A stretch of 64,000 bases of DNA from Porticoccaceae bacterium (GCA_028822155.1 JAPKEJ010000006.1:1-64000); one strand, 5' to 3'; counted from the first letter of the stretch, positions 34,101-43,278 are shown. Numbers and translations are program-made. The notes: generated by a model from the sequence alone, not told the origin.

Positions 34101-35615
34101 TTAATCTCGTAGCGGTTTGACGTGGAATTCCCAGTCTGCATGATCAGCTGGCCCAGCAGGCCCTATTTTGCCTTTAGCTGAATTTAGCAAAGCCTTTGGA
34201 TTATGAACCACACCCTCCTTCACTACAATCCTAATACTGCGCGTAGCCTTAATATCCTTTAAGGGGTTACCTTTAACCACCAACAGGTCGGCAAATTTTC
34301 CAGTTTCGACTGAACCGAGGCGATCTGCAACACCAAGGGCGACAGCACCGTTTATGGTGGCGGCTTTCAGAACAACAATCGGAGGCAATCCTGCATAGGT
34401 CATAGCGAGTAATTCTCTGTGATAGGCAAAACCCGGGAGCATACTGGTATAGACCGGCTCATCAGTACCAACAACCAAAAGATGTTTACCTCCTGCTTTA
34501 TAAAGCGTCATTAGTTCGATTACCCGCTGGTTATACTCCCTTTCTTCTGACTCGGGTAACGGTGGACCACGCTGCAAAAGAAGAGTCTGCGTGTAGGGAG
34601 TGAAATATTTTGATTCATCGGCCCAGCTCATTTCAGAGGGATAATCCTTGCGCAAATTAATGCCACCGTACATCTGCAAGTTCGCGTCATAATAAACCTG
34701 ATGTTCTATCATCAGATCTACTATCTCATGCATTTCTGCACTTCTTGGATCATCACTTCCAAGGGCGAGAGTGAGTTGGTGCTCAATACGATCCATACCC
34801 ATTAGGATGGCATCGCGCGTGGAGACATCATATTCAACATCGTAGTTAGCAAGATGCCCGGTGGTTGTTATGTCATTCTTATGTGCTTGTTGAATAATGA
34901 TCTTTGCCTCACCCGGCGTTGCCTGCTTTATCTTGAGACTGATAACACCTTGTTGGGCCCACTTATCAACCTCGTCCCTGATCTCTTTTTCGGTGATGTT
35001 ATTTGGCCAGGCTGCACATTCATCAGCTGCCACCCTGACTTGATACTCACAGCGAAAGGCACCAAAGTAGGGACCAGATACAAATAAGTGCGGCCCAATA
35101 GCGCGGCCTGCTTCAATTAGATCTCGCTGGGCAATGACGCGCTCAGGATAAAATTCCCCCGCTGACCATGTGGCGGTTACGCCGTTGGCTAGAAATACAA
35201 TACCGTTATAAACGACTTCCTCCGCACGACCTTTGTCAATGAGATCTAGATTGTAGTGTGCATGCAAGTCGATGAGGCCAGGTAGAATTGTTTCTGACTC
35301 GGCTAACTCGATAACTCGGGCGGGCGTTGAACTTTGTTGATTAGCAGGAACATCGACGCCGACTATTTTGCCATCTTGAATAAGTATACCGCTGTTGCGA
35401 CGGCGATCGTCGCTGATGCCATCAAATAACCAGCCTCCACGAATCAACAACGATCCCGTCGCTGCTACAGCATCCTTATCGCTAGCCAGGGCCGGTGTGA
35501 AACCAGCCAGCACAAAAACTGTGTAGACAAAAAACCTTAAAGAATATCGCGTGCTAGGCGTATTATCCCAGGGACGGTCGGCTGAACCTAAACTACTTAA
35601 AATATTACGCTTCAT
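34101..35615 (-). CDS. amidohydrolase family protein (imidazolonepropionase-like), secreted
   Basis: LPGLIDLHAHYNLD metal site; VGTDEPV; C-terminal GSVETGKFADLLVVKGNPLKDI. Confidence 0.9.
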   Translation of the reverse strand: MKRNILSSLGSADRPWDNTPSTRYSLRFFVYTVFVLAGFTPALASDKDAVAATGSLLIRGGWLFDGISDDRRRNSGILIQDGKIVGVDVPANQQSSTPARVIELAESETILPGLIDLHAHYNLDLIDKGRAEEVVYNGIVFLANGVTATWSAGEFYPERVIAQRDLIEAGRAIGPHLFVSGPYFGAFRCEYQVRVAADECAAWPNNITEKEIRDEVDKWAQQGVISLKIKQATPGEAKIIIQQAHKNDITTTGHLANYDVEYDVSTRDAILMGMDRIEHQLTLALGSDDPRSAEMHEIVDLMIEHQVYYDANLQMYGGINLRKDYPSEMSWADESKYFTPYTQTLLLQRGPPLPESEEREYNQRVIELMTLYKAGGKHLLVVGTDEPVYTSMLPGFAYHRELLAMTYAGLPPIVVLKAATINGAVALGVADRLGSVETGKFADLLVVKGNPLKDIKATRSIRIVVKEGVVHNPKALLNSAKGKIGPAGPADHADWEFHVKPLRD

Positions 35616-35656
35616 AATTAATACTTCCTCTCACAAATAGGGGCTGTATAAAGGAA

Positions 35657-36120
35657 TCAAAAAAAACCATCGTCTATTAGGCTATACAAGCTAAGCGCTA
35701 GGACTATGGGATACATGCCCGGCTCATAATCATTGTTTATAGCAGCGATCTTAAGGGCAGCAAACTTAGCAAAGAACGGCGCTGATTTTTGGCTTGCTTC
35801 AATATTAACCAAAGTCACCCCTGAATCACTCGCCGCAGCAGAGATTCGACTTATAATAACCGAACCAAGACCCAACCCTTATGAGCGTGGGTTCGGTAAA
35901 ATCCAATTGAGACTTTTTTGCTGTAAACCATGTTCTGAAAGCCCAAAAGCGCCGGTGACTTTATCTTCAGTTAAGCACAATTCGTAGTCAAATGGGTTGG
36001 CGTCAAGAAAATCTGCATAATCGACACGTTCATTAGATGCGAAAACTCAGGACAATTCACATTAAAGAGTTCAAGACAGACGGACTTATAGCTCGACGCG
36101 TATGGCCTACAAGTGACGTT
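35657..36120 (-). pseudogene. GNAT-family N-acetyltransferase pseudogene (one frameshift near 36042-36045, one in-frame TAA at 35881-35879)
   Basis: Conceptual translation RPYASSYKSVCLELFNVNCPEF/FASNERVDYADFLDANPFDYELCLTEDKVTGAFGLSEHGLQQKSLNWILPNPRS*GLGLGSVIISRISAAASDSGVTLVNIEASQKSAPFFAKFAALKIAAINNDYEPGM. Confidence 0.82.
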
Positions 36121-36173
36121 TGCTACCGTATGATTACCCTGTGATGGTGGATGAGGTCCTGACTGGCTTAGTG

Positions 36174-37250
36174 CTACGCCTTAGTAGCTGCGAAATAACC
36201 GCGAATGAGGTCACAGAAATCTTCACGCTGGATGTCTTGGGTCACAAAGGAGGTCACAAGCCGCGCAAACATCTCATCCTCAGCTATTGTGATATTGGGC
36301 GGCAAGGTGTCGATATACCAGTCATAAAATTCTGCACCGGCAGCCTGTAAATGATCTGCCAACCCCTTGGGCATGATGACAAAGAGCTCGTTTGATTCCA
36401 CCGGCCAGGCTAATGTTAGGCCATCAATAGCTGCTATTGCCTCAGCTAGCTTGGCCGCTTGAGTATTGGCATGCTGGGCTAACTCAAGCCAGTGGTCGTC
36501 TTGTAACCAGCCGACCATTTGCGCTCCAAATAGTCTCCCCTTAGATAGTAAGTGACCTGCACGCTTGCGACGATGGCTAAAGGTCTGAGCTAGGTCTTTA
36601 TTAAAAAATATAACGACCTCGGCACTTAGCGCGCCACATTTGGTGGCTCCAAGACAGAGTACGTCGACGCCTGCCTTCCATGACAACTCTGCGGGGCTGC
36701 ATTGCAGCGAGGCAACAGCATTGGCAAACCTTGCCCCGTCCATGTGGACGCTTAGGCCATTGTCTTTAGCTATGCTACTAAGCGCCGAAACTTGCTCTGG
36801 TGTGTAGACAAGGCCCGATTCGCTGGCCTGAGTAATACTTAATGCAGTTGCTCGCACATTGTGGGGGTAGTCGGTCCCTATTGTTTGAAAATAGTCTTGC
36901 AGGTGTTTTGGGCTGATTTTGCCTTCACCCTGAGAAATAGACCGCATGCGTGCGCCACCGGTAAATAGTTCTGGAGCGGTGGACTCATCCAAAATAATAT
37001 GAGCATTGTTATGGCAGAGTATGGCCTCCCAAGGTTGTACCATGCACGACAAGGCCAGTGAGTTTGCCGCGGTGCCGGTAGCCACAAAATAGGCCTCCAG
37101 ATCACATTCAAATAAGGTCTTTAGAGCCTCTATGGCCTTATCAGTCCACTGGTCATCACCATAACCATGGGTATAACCACTGTTAGCCTGGGTTAGCATC
37201 TCTAGTACCTGTGAAGATGCGCCGGTTTGATTATCACTGCCAAAATACAT
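36174..37250 (-). CDS. low-specificity L-threonine aldolase / beta-eliminating lyase family
   Basis: FGSDNQTGASSQVLEML; VHMDGARFANAVA; CLGATKCGAL PLP lysine. Confidence 0.92.
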   Translation of the reverse strand: MYFGSDNQTGASSQVLEMLTQANSGYTHGYGDDQWTDKAIEALKTLFECDLEAYFVATGTAANSLALSCMVQPWEAILCHNNAHIILDESTAPELFTGGARMRSISQGEGKISPKHLQDYFQTIGTDYPHNVRATALSITQASESGLVYTPEQVSALSSIAKDNGLSVHMDGARFANAVASLQCSPAELSWKAGVDVLCLGATKCGALSAEVVIFFNKDLAQTFSHRRKRAGHLLSKGRLFGAQMVGWLQDDHWLELAQHANTQAAKLAEAIAAIDGLTLAWPVESNELFVIMPKGLADHLQAAGAEFYDWYIDTLPPNITIAEDEMFARLVTSFVTQDIQREDFCDLIRGYFAATKA

Positions 37251-37279
37251 TGTAAAGCTCCGCTAAAAAATGAGACCCA

Positions 37280-38704
37280 TTAACTGTCTGTAGGCTGAAT
37301 TTTAGTCACTCCAAAGGCCGCTAGTGCTCGCTCTCTGGATTCCTTAATGTCCATTATAGGTGCTGGGTAGTTATTGCCAATGTCCACACCAGCCGCAGTG
37401 AGAACCTCAGAGGGTGCCAACCATGGCGCATGAATATGTTTTTCTGGCATATCCGCAAGCTCTGGCACATATCGGCGAATGTAGTTGCCCTGCTTGTCGA
37501 ACTTTTCACTCTGGGTAATGGGATTAAAGATTCTAAAGAAAGGGGCAGCGTCTGCACCGGACCCAGCGATCCACTGCCAGCCAGCACTATTGCTGGCAAG
37601 GTCTGCATCAACTAAGCAATCCCAAAACCATTGCTCACCCTTATGCCAGTGTATGAGTAAATTCTTTACCAAGAATGAGCCAACCACCATGCGCACGCGG
37701 TTGTGCATGTAACCGGTGGTATAAAGTTCACGCATACCTGCATCTACCAATGGGTAACCTGTTTTACCCTGCTGCCAAGCTTTTAAATCAGCGTCGGTGT
37801 TCTCTGCCCAAGGGAAAAGATTAAAGCGTACTTGCAAGTTGTCGGTTGGCAACGTAGGGAAATGGTAGAGCAAATAGTAAGAAAACTCGCGCCAACCTAG
37901 CTCACTCATAAAGGTATCTAAGCTTTGCTCATTGGTAATAAAGGCTCCTGCTTCTGCCGCACGATGCCACGCTATGTTGGGTGATATTTGACCAAAATGC
38001 AGGTAGGGAGACAATCGTGATACGTTCTGTTTATCTGGGAAATTTCGGCCTTCGCGGTAGTCTTGTAACTCGTCCATGACGAACTCATCAAGGCGTTCAT
38101 GAGCGGCTCCTTCGCTAATATCCCAACGCGCCTTCATATGCTCGTCCCAGTTAATTTTAGGCAGCAAATTTAAGTCTTTTAGCAGTAGTGAGTGGACACT
38201 ATTTTTATTTAAGTTGATGCCTACTGGTGGTGCCAATGGCCGGCGTGGGGCAGTAACAGAAAGACAACCACGACGATAATAAGGGGTGAATACTTTGTAG
38301 GGAGTGCCATCTTTTTTAAGCACTTGCCAAGGTTCCCACAGCAGCGACCCATTGAAACTTTGCACCTCAAGACCATCGTCTTTGAGCGCTGTTTTAAGGG
38401 TGGCATCGCGAGTAATACGCCAAGGCTCATAACAACGATTCCAAGTGATAGCTGCGGCGCCGGTTTGCGCGGCAAGGTCACGAAGGATGGTTAGTGCATC
38501 ACCCTGAAAAAGCTGTAAACCTTGCTTGAGAGAATCGTTTAGATCTTCCAACGCATGATGCAGCCACCAGCGGCTAGCGCCTCCCATTTTCCAGTTTTCG
38601 GCTCCTTGATCATCAAGAATATAGACCGGAATAATCTCACCCCGCTCGCAAGCGGCGCAGAGTGCTGGGTTGTCGGCAAGCCTTAGATCTTGACGAAACC
38701 ACAT
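37280..38704 (-). CDS. phrB: deoxyribodipyrimidine photo-lyase (CPD photolyase)
   Basis: MWFRQDLRLADNPAL; GWREFSYYLLYHFP; NRVRMVVGSFLVKNLLIHW; WQWIAGSGADAAPFFRIFNP. Confidence 0.95.
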   Translation of the reverse strand: MWFRQDLRLADNPALCAACERGEIIPVYILDDQGAENWKMGGASRWWLHHALEDLNDSLKQGLQLFQGDALTILRDLAAQTGAAAITWNRCYEPWRITRDATLKTALKDDGLEVQSFNGSLLWEPWQVLKKDGTPYKVFTPYYRRGCLSVTAPRRPLAPPVGINLNKNSVHSLLLKDLNLLPKINWDEHMKARWDISEGAAHERLDEFVMDELQDYREGRNFPDKQNVSRLSPYLHFGQISPNIAWHRAAEAGAFITNEQSLDTFMSELGWREFSYYLLYHFPTLPTDNLQVRFNLFPWAENTDADLKAWQQGKTGYPLVDAGMRELYTTGYMHNRVRMVVGSFLVKNLLIHWHKGEQWFWDCLVDADLASNSAGWQWIAGSGADAAPFFRIFNPITQSEKFDKQGNYIRRYVPELADMPEKHIHAPWLAPSEVLTAAGVDIGNNYPAPIMDIKESRERALAAFGVTKIQPTDS

Positions 38705-38897
38705 GATCGTTGGTGTATTCGATTGTTGTAATTCAGCGATGGAGTATATCCTCTGTGGTAATTTTTGTTATATGAAAATTACGACTTAGACGCACATTTA
38801 GATTGGTCTTGTTAGCGACACGGTATCACAAATTATATAATCCCAGCCGTGCAGTCTGTTATAATTTTTTTCTCAAATTTTGCTTGGAAATAACACA

Positions 38898-40190
38898 ATG
38901 AATGTTCTGGTTATTGGCTCTGGTGGACGCGAACACGCACTGGCTTGGAAGGCATCTCAATCACCGAGTGTCAGTACCGTTTATGTAGCACCGGGCAATG
39001 CAGGAACGGCGATGGAGCCTAATCTGAAAAACGTTGCGATCTCAGTGGCTGACTTTGCCGCACTGGCTGACTTTGCCGAGAACAATAACGTTGGCCTAAC
39101 CATCGTTGGCCCCGAGCAACCATTAGTAGATGGTATTGTTGATTTTTTTGAGTCACGCGGATCACCAATTTTTGGGCCCTCTAGTGGTGCAGCCCAGCTA
39201 GAGGGTTCTAAAGCATTTACCAAAGACTTTCTTGAACGCCAACAAATACCGACTGCTAACTATGGTAAATTTACTGAGGTCGATGCTGCACTTGAATATC
39301 TACAACAGGTTGGCGCACCCATTGTAGTTAAAGCTGACGGCTTGGCCGCGGGTAAGGGTGTCATTGTTGCCATGACCATGATTGAAGCTGAAGACGCAGT
39401 GCGCGACATGCTCGCCGGCAATGCCTTTGGCGAAGCCGGCAGTCGTGTGGTGATAGAAGAATTTTTAGACGGCGAAGAAGCCAGCTTTATTGTGATGGTA
39501 GATGGCAAAAATGTATTGCCAATGGCCACCAGTCAAGATCATAAGCGTGCTGGCAACGGCGACACTGGCCCTAATACTGGCGGCATGGGCGCGTACTCCC
39601 CAGCACCTGTGGTGGATGAGGCGATTTATCAGCGAATTATGGATGAGGTGATTTATCCAACGGTTAAGGGCATGGCTAATGAGGGCAATTACTACATTGG
39701 CTTTTTATATGCTGGGCTAATGATTATGGCCGATGGCACCCCCAAGGTCATTGAGTACAACTGCCGCTTTGGCGACCCTGAAACTCAGCCCATACTGCTT
39801 CGTCTACAATCTGACTTGGTGGCTCACTGTTTAGCTGCTTTATCGGGAACATTAGATCAACAAACAACGCAGTGGGATCCACGGCCCGCTATCGGCGTGG
39901 TACTAGCCGCAGGTGGTTATCCTGGAAGCTATCGTGGTGGTGATATTATTTCGGGTTTAGCTGATACACCTGCTGACACGGATCAAAAGGTCTTTCATGC
40001 CGGCACTGCCATGGCAGATGGCAATGTGGTGACCAGTGGCGGACGCGTACTCTGCGCGACCGCAATGGGCGATACTGTGTCTGAGGCTCAGGCTCGTGCT
40101 TATCAACTGGCCTCTAAGATTCACTGGAATGATATTTATCTGCGTGATGATATTGGTTGGCGAGCAATTGCTCGGGAACAAGACAGCTAA
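38898..40190 (+). CDS. purD: phosphoribosylamine--glycine ligase (ORF track starts at 38880; ATG 38898 preferred)
   Basis: MNVLVIGSGGREHALAWK; YNCRFGDPETQPIL. Confidence 0.97.
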   Translation: MNVLVIGSGGREHALAWKASQSPSVSTVYVAPGNAGTAMEPNLKNVAISVADFAALADFAENNNVGLTIVGPEQPLVDGIVDFFESRGSPIFGPSSGAAQLEGSKAFTKDFLERQQIPTANYGKFTEVDAALEYLQQVGAPIVVKADGLAAGKGVIVAMTMIEAEDAVRDMLAGNAFGEAGSRVVIEEFLDGEEASFIVMVDGKNVLPMATSQDHKRAGNGDTGPNTGGMGAYSPAPVVDEAIYQRIMDEVIYPTVKGMANEGNYYIGFLYAGLMIMADGTPKVIEYNCRFGDPETQPILLRLQSDLVAHCLAALSGTLDQQTTQWDPRPAIGVVLAAGGYPGSYRGGDIISGLADTPADTDQKVFHAGTAMADGNVVTSGGRVLCATAMGDTVSEAQARAYQLASKIHWNDIYLRDDIGWRAIAREQDS

Positions 40191-40216
40191 TTCCAAACTC
40201 ACTAAAGGAGAGTTAT

Positions 40217-40954
40217 GTGTTCATCAATAACGTCTTTTTTAGCGCTGATATTGGTTTTACATCGTTTAGCCAATCGCATCTGGGGGCGGTGATTGTTTTT
40301 GTCCTTTTTACCGTGACCTTTGTCAATGCTGCACAACGCTTAGAGGATCGTCAAAACTTGCTGCTAACACGTTCAGCGTCTGTTTTTATTAGCCTCACAG
40401 TAATCGTTTGGACCTCTATCCATATAGCCTATGGTAGGTTCGATCCAGCGGTTAATTTACCTTTGTCGATTTGTAACCTATTTGCGTTGGTGGCCCCTCT
40501 TTTGTTTTGGCATCCTAATCGGCGGCGCTTCGAAATCGTCTATTTCTTCGTCTTGTCTGGCACACTGCAAGCGATAATCACGCCGGATCCGGACGGTGGC
40601 TACCCCAGTTATGGGTTCTTTAAATATTGGATTGTTCACTGCGGTCTGGTGGTGGTCGTGGTTCATCACCTGATTGCGTTTAAGCTCTATCCCAAGCCTC
40701 AGGGTATTTTGCGCACCTTTGCCTGGCTGAATATTTATATCCTGTGTTTGATCCCCATTAACCTTTCGTTGGATGCTAATTATTTCTACATGATGAACAA
40801 ACCGATTAACCCATCACTGCTAGACTTCCTCGGTCCCTGGCCACTCTACATAATAGCCACAGAGGGCTTGGCCATGGTATTTTTTGCCTTAGCGTATCTA
40901 CCTATATTTATCGCTAGGAAGAACAACCCAAAAATGGATACAATAGACGCTTAA
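40217..40954 (+). CDS. TIGR02206/YwaF-like membrane protein, GTG start after AAAGGAGAG
   Basis: ORF 40157-40954 with multiple TMs; GTG at 40217 has Shine-Dalgarno AAAGGAGAG upstream. Confidence 0.78.
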   Translation: MFINNVFFSADIGFTSFSQSHLGAVIVFVLFTVTFVNAAQRLEDRQNLLLTRSASVFISLTVIVWTSIHIAYGRFDPAVNLPLSICNLFALVAPLLFWHPNRRRFEIVYFFVLSGTLQAIITPDPDGGYPSYGFFKYWIVHCGLVVVVVHHLIAFKLYPKPQGILRTFAWLNIYILCLIPINLSLDANYFYMMNKPINPSLLDFLGPWPLYIIATEGLAMVFFALAYLPIFIARKNNPKMDTIDA

Positions 40955-40974
40955 TGATACTTGGATAATGTTTC

Positions 40975-41619
40975 GTGACTAATCGAAAATTAACAGCGCT
41001 CGACAGGGTTTTAGCCCAACTAGATCAAGGTTTACGGACAGCCTTTAGCGGTGCGCCGCAACCTAACAGAAAGTCTCCTGCGGACACCCTAGCTGATGTC
41101 GACCTTAGCGATAAAGATCGCGCCCACGCGATTGGTCTTATGCGCGTTAATCATACCGGCGAGGTCTGCGCTCAAGCTCTTTATCAAGGTCAAGCGCTAA
41201 CCGCTCAGTTGCCTGAAGTACGCGAGCAAATGAAGCACTCAGCCGCAGAGGAAATCGATCACTTAGCTTGGTGTGAAGAGAGAATTAGAAATCTTGGAGG
41301 TGAAACGAGCCTTCTAAATCCAATTTGGTATGCAATGTCTTTTGGCATTGGCGCCGGAACTGGTCTTATTAATGACAAGCTAAGCTTAGGTTTCGTTGCC
41401 GCAACTGAAGATCAGGTATCTGCTCATTTGAGCAAGCACCTATCTGACTTGCCAGAAAATGATGTGAAAAGTCGCGCTATCGTTGAGGAAATGCTAGTTG
41501 ATGAACAACGTCATGCGCAGGCAGCGCGCGATGCTGGAGGTTATGAATTTCCCTCTCCCGTAAAAAAATTAATGACCTTAGCCTCATCGGCTATGACTCT
41601 AAGTAGCTATCGCATGTAA
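40975..41619 (+). CDS. coq7: 2-polyprenyl-3-methyl-6-methoxy-1,4-benzoquinone monooxygenase (Coq7 type)
   Basis: di-iron motifs MRVNHTGEVCAQALYQGQ; EEIDHLAWCEER; VDEQRHAQAA. Confidence 0.96.
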   Translation: MTNRKLTALDRVLAQLDQGLRTAFSGAPQPNRKSPADTLADVDLSDKDRAHAIGLMRVNHTGEVCAQALYQGQALTAQLPEVREQMKHSAAEEIDHLAWCEERIRNLGGETSLLNPIWYAMSFGIGAGTGLINDKLSLGFVAATEDQVSAHLSKHLSDLPENDVKSRAIVEEMLVDEQRHAQAARDAGGYEFPSPVKKLMTLASSAMTLSSYRM

Positions 41620-41685
41620 GTAATCTGAAAGTTCAGACATTATAGACTTCAGCCCTCGTCGCAATGCGCCAAAAAACAATGCTCG

Positions 41686-41706
41686 GATTTTAGAACGTCT
41701 AAAATC
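41686..41706. terminator. possible terminator hairpin between convergent coq7 and LysR gene
   Basis: GATTTTAGA-ACG-TCTAAAATC 9 bp perfect stem; no strong T-run. Confidence 0.4.
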
Positions 41707-41711
41707 TTATA

Positions 41712-42668
41712 CTAGAGCTCTGAGATTGCCGCTCTTTTTTGAATCAAGCCGACTATTTTCTCTGAGAGCCATTGATGAATTGGTGAACCGGAGGTGCGTT
41801 GATGTTGAAGTAAAACTAAATTAATTTTGCCTTCATGTGGAATATCTTCAGGGAAACGTTTACGTATAATCCGATGCATTTCTCGCTCCATCGTCTCTCC
41901 GTACTTAGCTGCAACCATAAGACAGTCCGTATCACATACCGTTTCCATTGCCGTCATCAACTGATTGGTAACCAGAGTCTTTTTTCGCTTAAGACCCAAT
42001 TCTCGAAGCGCTCGATCAAAACGGGCATCTGTTCTTGCGCTAACTCTCTTAGAGATTAATAGATAATATTGGATAAACGGATATTCAAGAATTTCCGCCA
42101 GCGTAACTGTGTCTTTATTCGCTAATGGGTGGCCTTCACGCATCCAAATCGATGGCGTGAAAATAGCTAGGGGTGTTGTGATGATATCTTCTGTCGTGGT
42201 CTTTTCAATATCAATCGCAAAATCTAAAACGCCTTCCGCTAACTCACCCGTGACTGAATCAGTTTCACTCGAGATAGATAAAATAAGCCCAGGCGCATAT
42301 TGGGTCACCACTTTAGTTAATTCCGATATTAAAGAGATAGCGACAAATTCAGGTACGGCGATGGTAATTTCACCCGTATAAGTTGCAGGATCAAACTCCC
42401 CTTCACTAACCATATCCAGAATGCCGTCCAACAACCTCGGCAACCGTTGCTGGAGGTCCCGCGCTTTTGGAGTGGGCACCAACTCATTACCGGTTCTGGT
42501 AAACAGCGGATCATCAAGTTGATAACGTAATCGCTGAAGCACTCGACTCATCGCTGGCTGACTAATGAACAGGCGCGCTGCCGCGCGAGTAACACTTTTC
42601 TCTTCAAGCAGAGCCTGCAACGAAACCAGTAGATTTAGGTCAAGCCGCGAAAGCTTTTGTAAATTCAT
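41712..42668 (-). CDS. LysR-type transcriptional regulator (start chosen at MNLQKLSRLDLNLL; ORF track extends to 42695)
   Basis: LTTR HTH DLNLLVSLQALLEEKSVTRAAARLFISQPAMSRVLQRLR and substrate-binding domain. Confidence 0.95.
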   Translation of the reverse strand: MNLQKLSRLDLNLLVSLQALLEEKSVTRAAARLFISQPAMSRVLQRLRYQLDDPLFTRTGNELVPTPKARDLQQRLPRLLDGILDMVSEGEFDPATYTGEITIAVPEFVAISLISELTKVVTQYAPGLILSISSETDSVTGELAEGVLDFAIDIEKTTTEDIITTPLAIFTPSIWMREGHPLANKDTVTLAEILEYPFIQYYLLISKRVSARTDARFDRALRELGLKRKKTLVTNQLMTAMETVCDTDCLMVAAKYGETMEREMHRIIRKRFPEDIPHEGKINLVLLQHQRTSGSPIHQWLSEKIVGLIQKRAAISEL

Positions 42669-42698
42669 AGTAACCTCTTTAATAGGACATACCAAAAA

Positions 42699-42715
42699 CG
42701 CATATAGTTAATGCG
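42699..42715. promoter_or_regulatory. candidate LysR box, copy 1
   Basis: CGCAT-ATAGTTA-ATGCG dyad 31 bp upstream of the LysR start codon; core repeated identically at 42953-42967. Confidence 0.65.
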
Positions 42716-42725
42716 ATAAATGCAT

Positions 42726-42754
42726 TTGGATTATGCATGCGCAGCAACTATATT
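42726..42754 (+). promoter_or_regulatory. predicted promoter of unit 1: TTGGAT-N17-TATATT
   Basis: -35 42726-42731, -10 42749-42754; aligned with the unit 2 promoter. Confidence 0.6.
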
Positions 42755-42760
42755 AGCAAC

Positions 42761-42921
42761 CTTGAATCATCGATTATAGTTTTCCGGCTTCAGAACAGCT
42801 AAGAATTAGGGTCAGAAACTAACTCGGGACAGCACCTCAAAATTCGCTTGCGATCATTACCCCTCTTAATCCTGCTACAGGATTTTTTAAAGAGACCTTT
42901 CTAAGGTCTCTTTTTTTTTAT
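42761..42921 (+). ncRNA. candidate small RNA (unit 1), about 160 nt, ending at intrinsic terminator
   Basis: Promoter plus terminator with no ATG in between; conserved 3' module shared with unit 2. Confidence 0.5.
42868..42920 (+). terminator. tandem hairpins / intrinsic terminator, copy 1
   Basis: AATCCTG-CTA-CAGGATT then AGAGACCTT-TCT-AAGGTCTCT followed by a long T-run. Confidence 0.9.
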
Positions 42922-42952
42922 GTTTCGAAAAACTCTTAGTCATACCATTTTT

Positions 42953-42967
42953 GCATATAGTTAATGC
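42953..42967. promoter_or_regulatory. candidate LysR box, copy 2
   Basis: GCATATAGTTAATGC identical to copy 1, followed in both by ATGCATTTG after 5 nt. Confidence 0.65.
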
Positions 42968-42978
42968 ATTTAATGCAT

Positions 42979-43007
42979 TTGTTATATGACCCTGTAATCA
43001 ATATAGT
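42979..43007 (+). promoter_or_regulatory. predicted promoter of unit 2: TTGTTA-N17-TATAGT
   Basis: -35 42979-42984, -10 43002-43007. Confidence 0.6.
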
Positions 43008-43053
43008 GCATAGATCGGAGCAATAATGCTCTCAACAGATTAAGGAAATAGAA

Positions 43054-43161
43054 ATGACACTCGTGTACTTGCTACTAGGTTTCGCTGGACTAGCAGGCGC
43101 TGCAATTGCGAAGGATGACTTCGTCAAGTTGGAAGCACCAGAAATAAAGAATAAGCAGTAA
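43054..43161 (+). CDS. 35-aa hydrophobic microprotein MTLVYLLLGFAGLAGAAIAKDDFVKLEAPEIKNKQ
   Basis: ATG preceded by TTAAGGAAATAGAA (SD AAGGA); own promoter and terminator; below the ORF-track length cut-off. Confidence 0.7.
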   Translation: MTLVYLLLGFAGLAGAAIAKDDFVKLEAPEIKNKQ

Positions 43162-43228
43162 GAAAAGTAGCCCATTTAGCGGCGACAAAAATAGCTTTAC
43201 CAAATTCAGTTTGAACCAAACCCCTCTT

Positions 43229-43278
43229 AATCCTTGCTATAGGATTTTTATAGGGACCTCCTAAGGTCCCTTTTTTTT
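43229..43278 (+). terminator. tandem hairpins / intrinsic terminator, copy 2
   Basis: AATCCT-TGCTAT-AGGATT then AGGGACCT-CCTA-AGGTCCCT-TTTTTTT. Confidence 0.9.

Noticed and set aside
35733-35987. 84-aa plus-strand ORF MFIAAILRAANLAKNG...
   Set aside because: Reverse of the GNAT pseudogene, which has the convincing protein signal
42732-42805. Tiny ORFs in unit 1 starting at ATGCATGCG (MHAQQLY, MRSNYISNLESSIIVFRLQNS)
   Set aside because: Their ATGs lie between the predicted -35 and -10, upstream of the predicted TSS, and lack a Shine-Dalgarno
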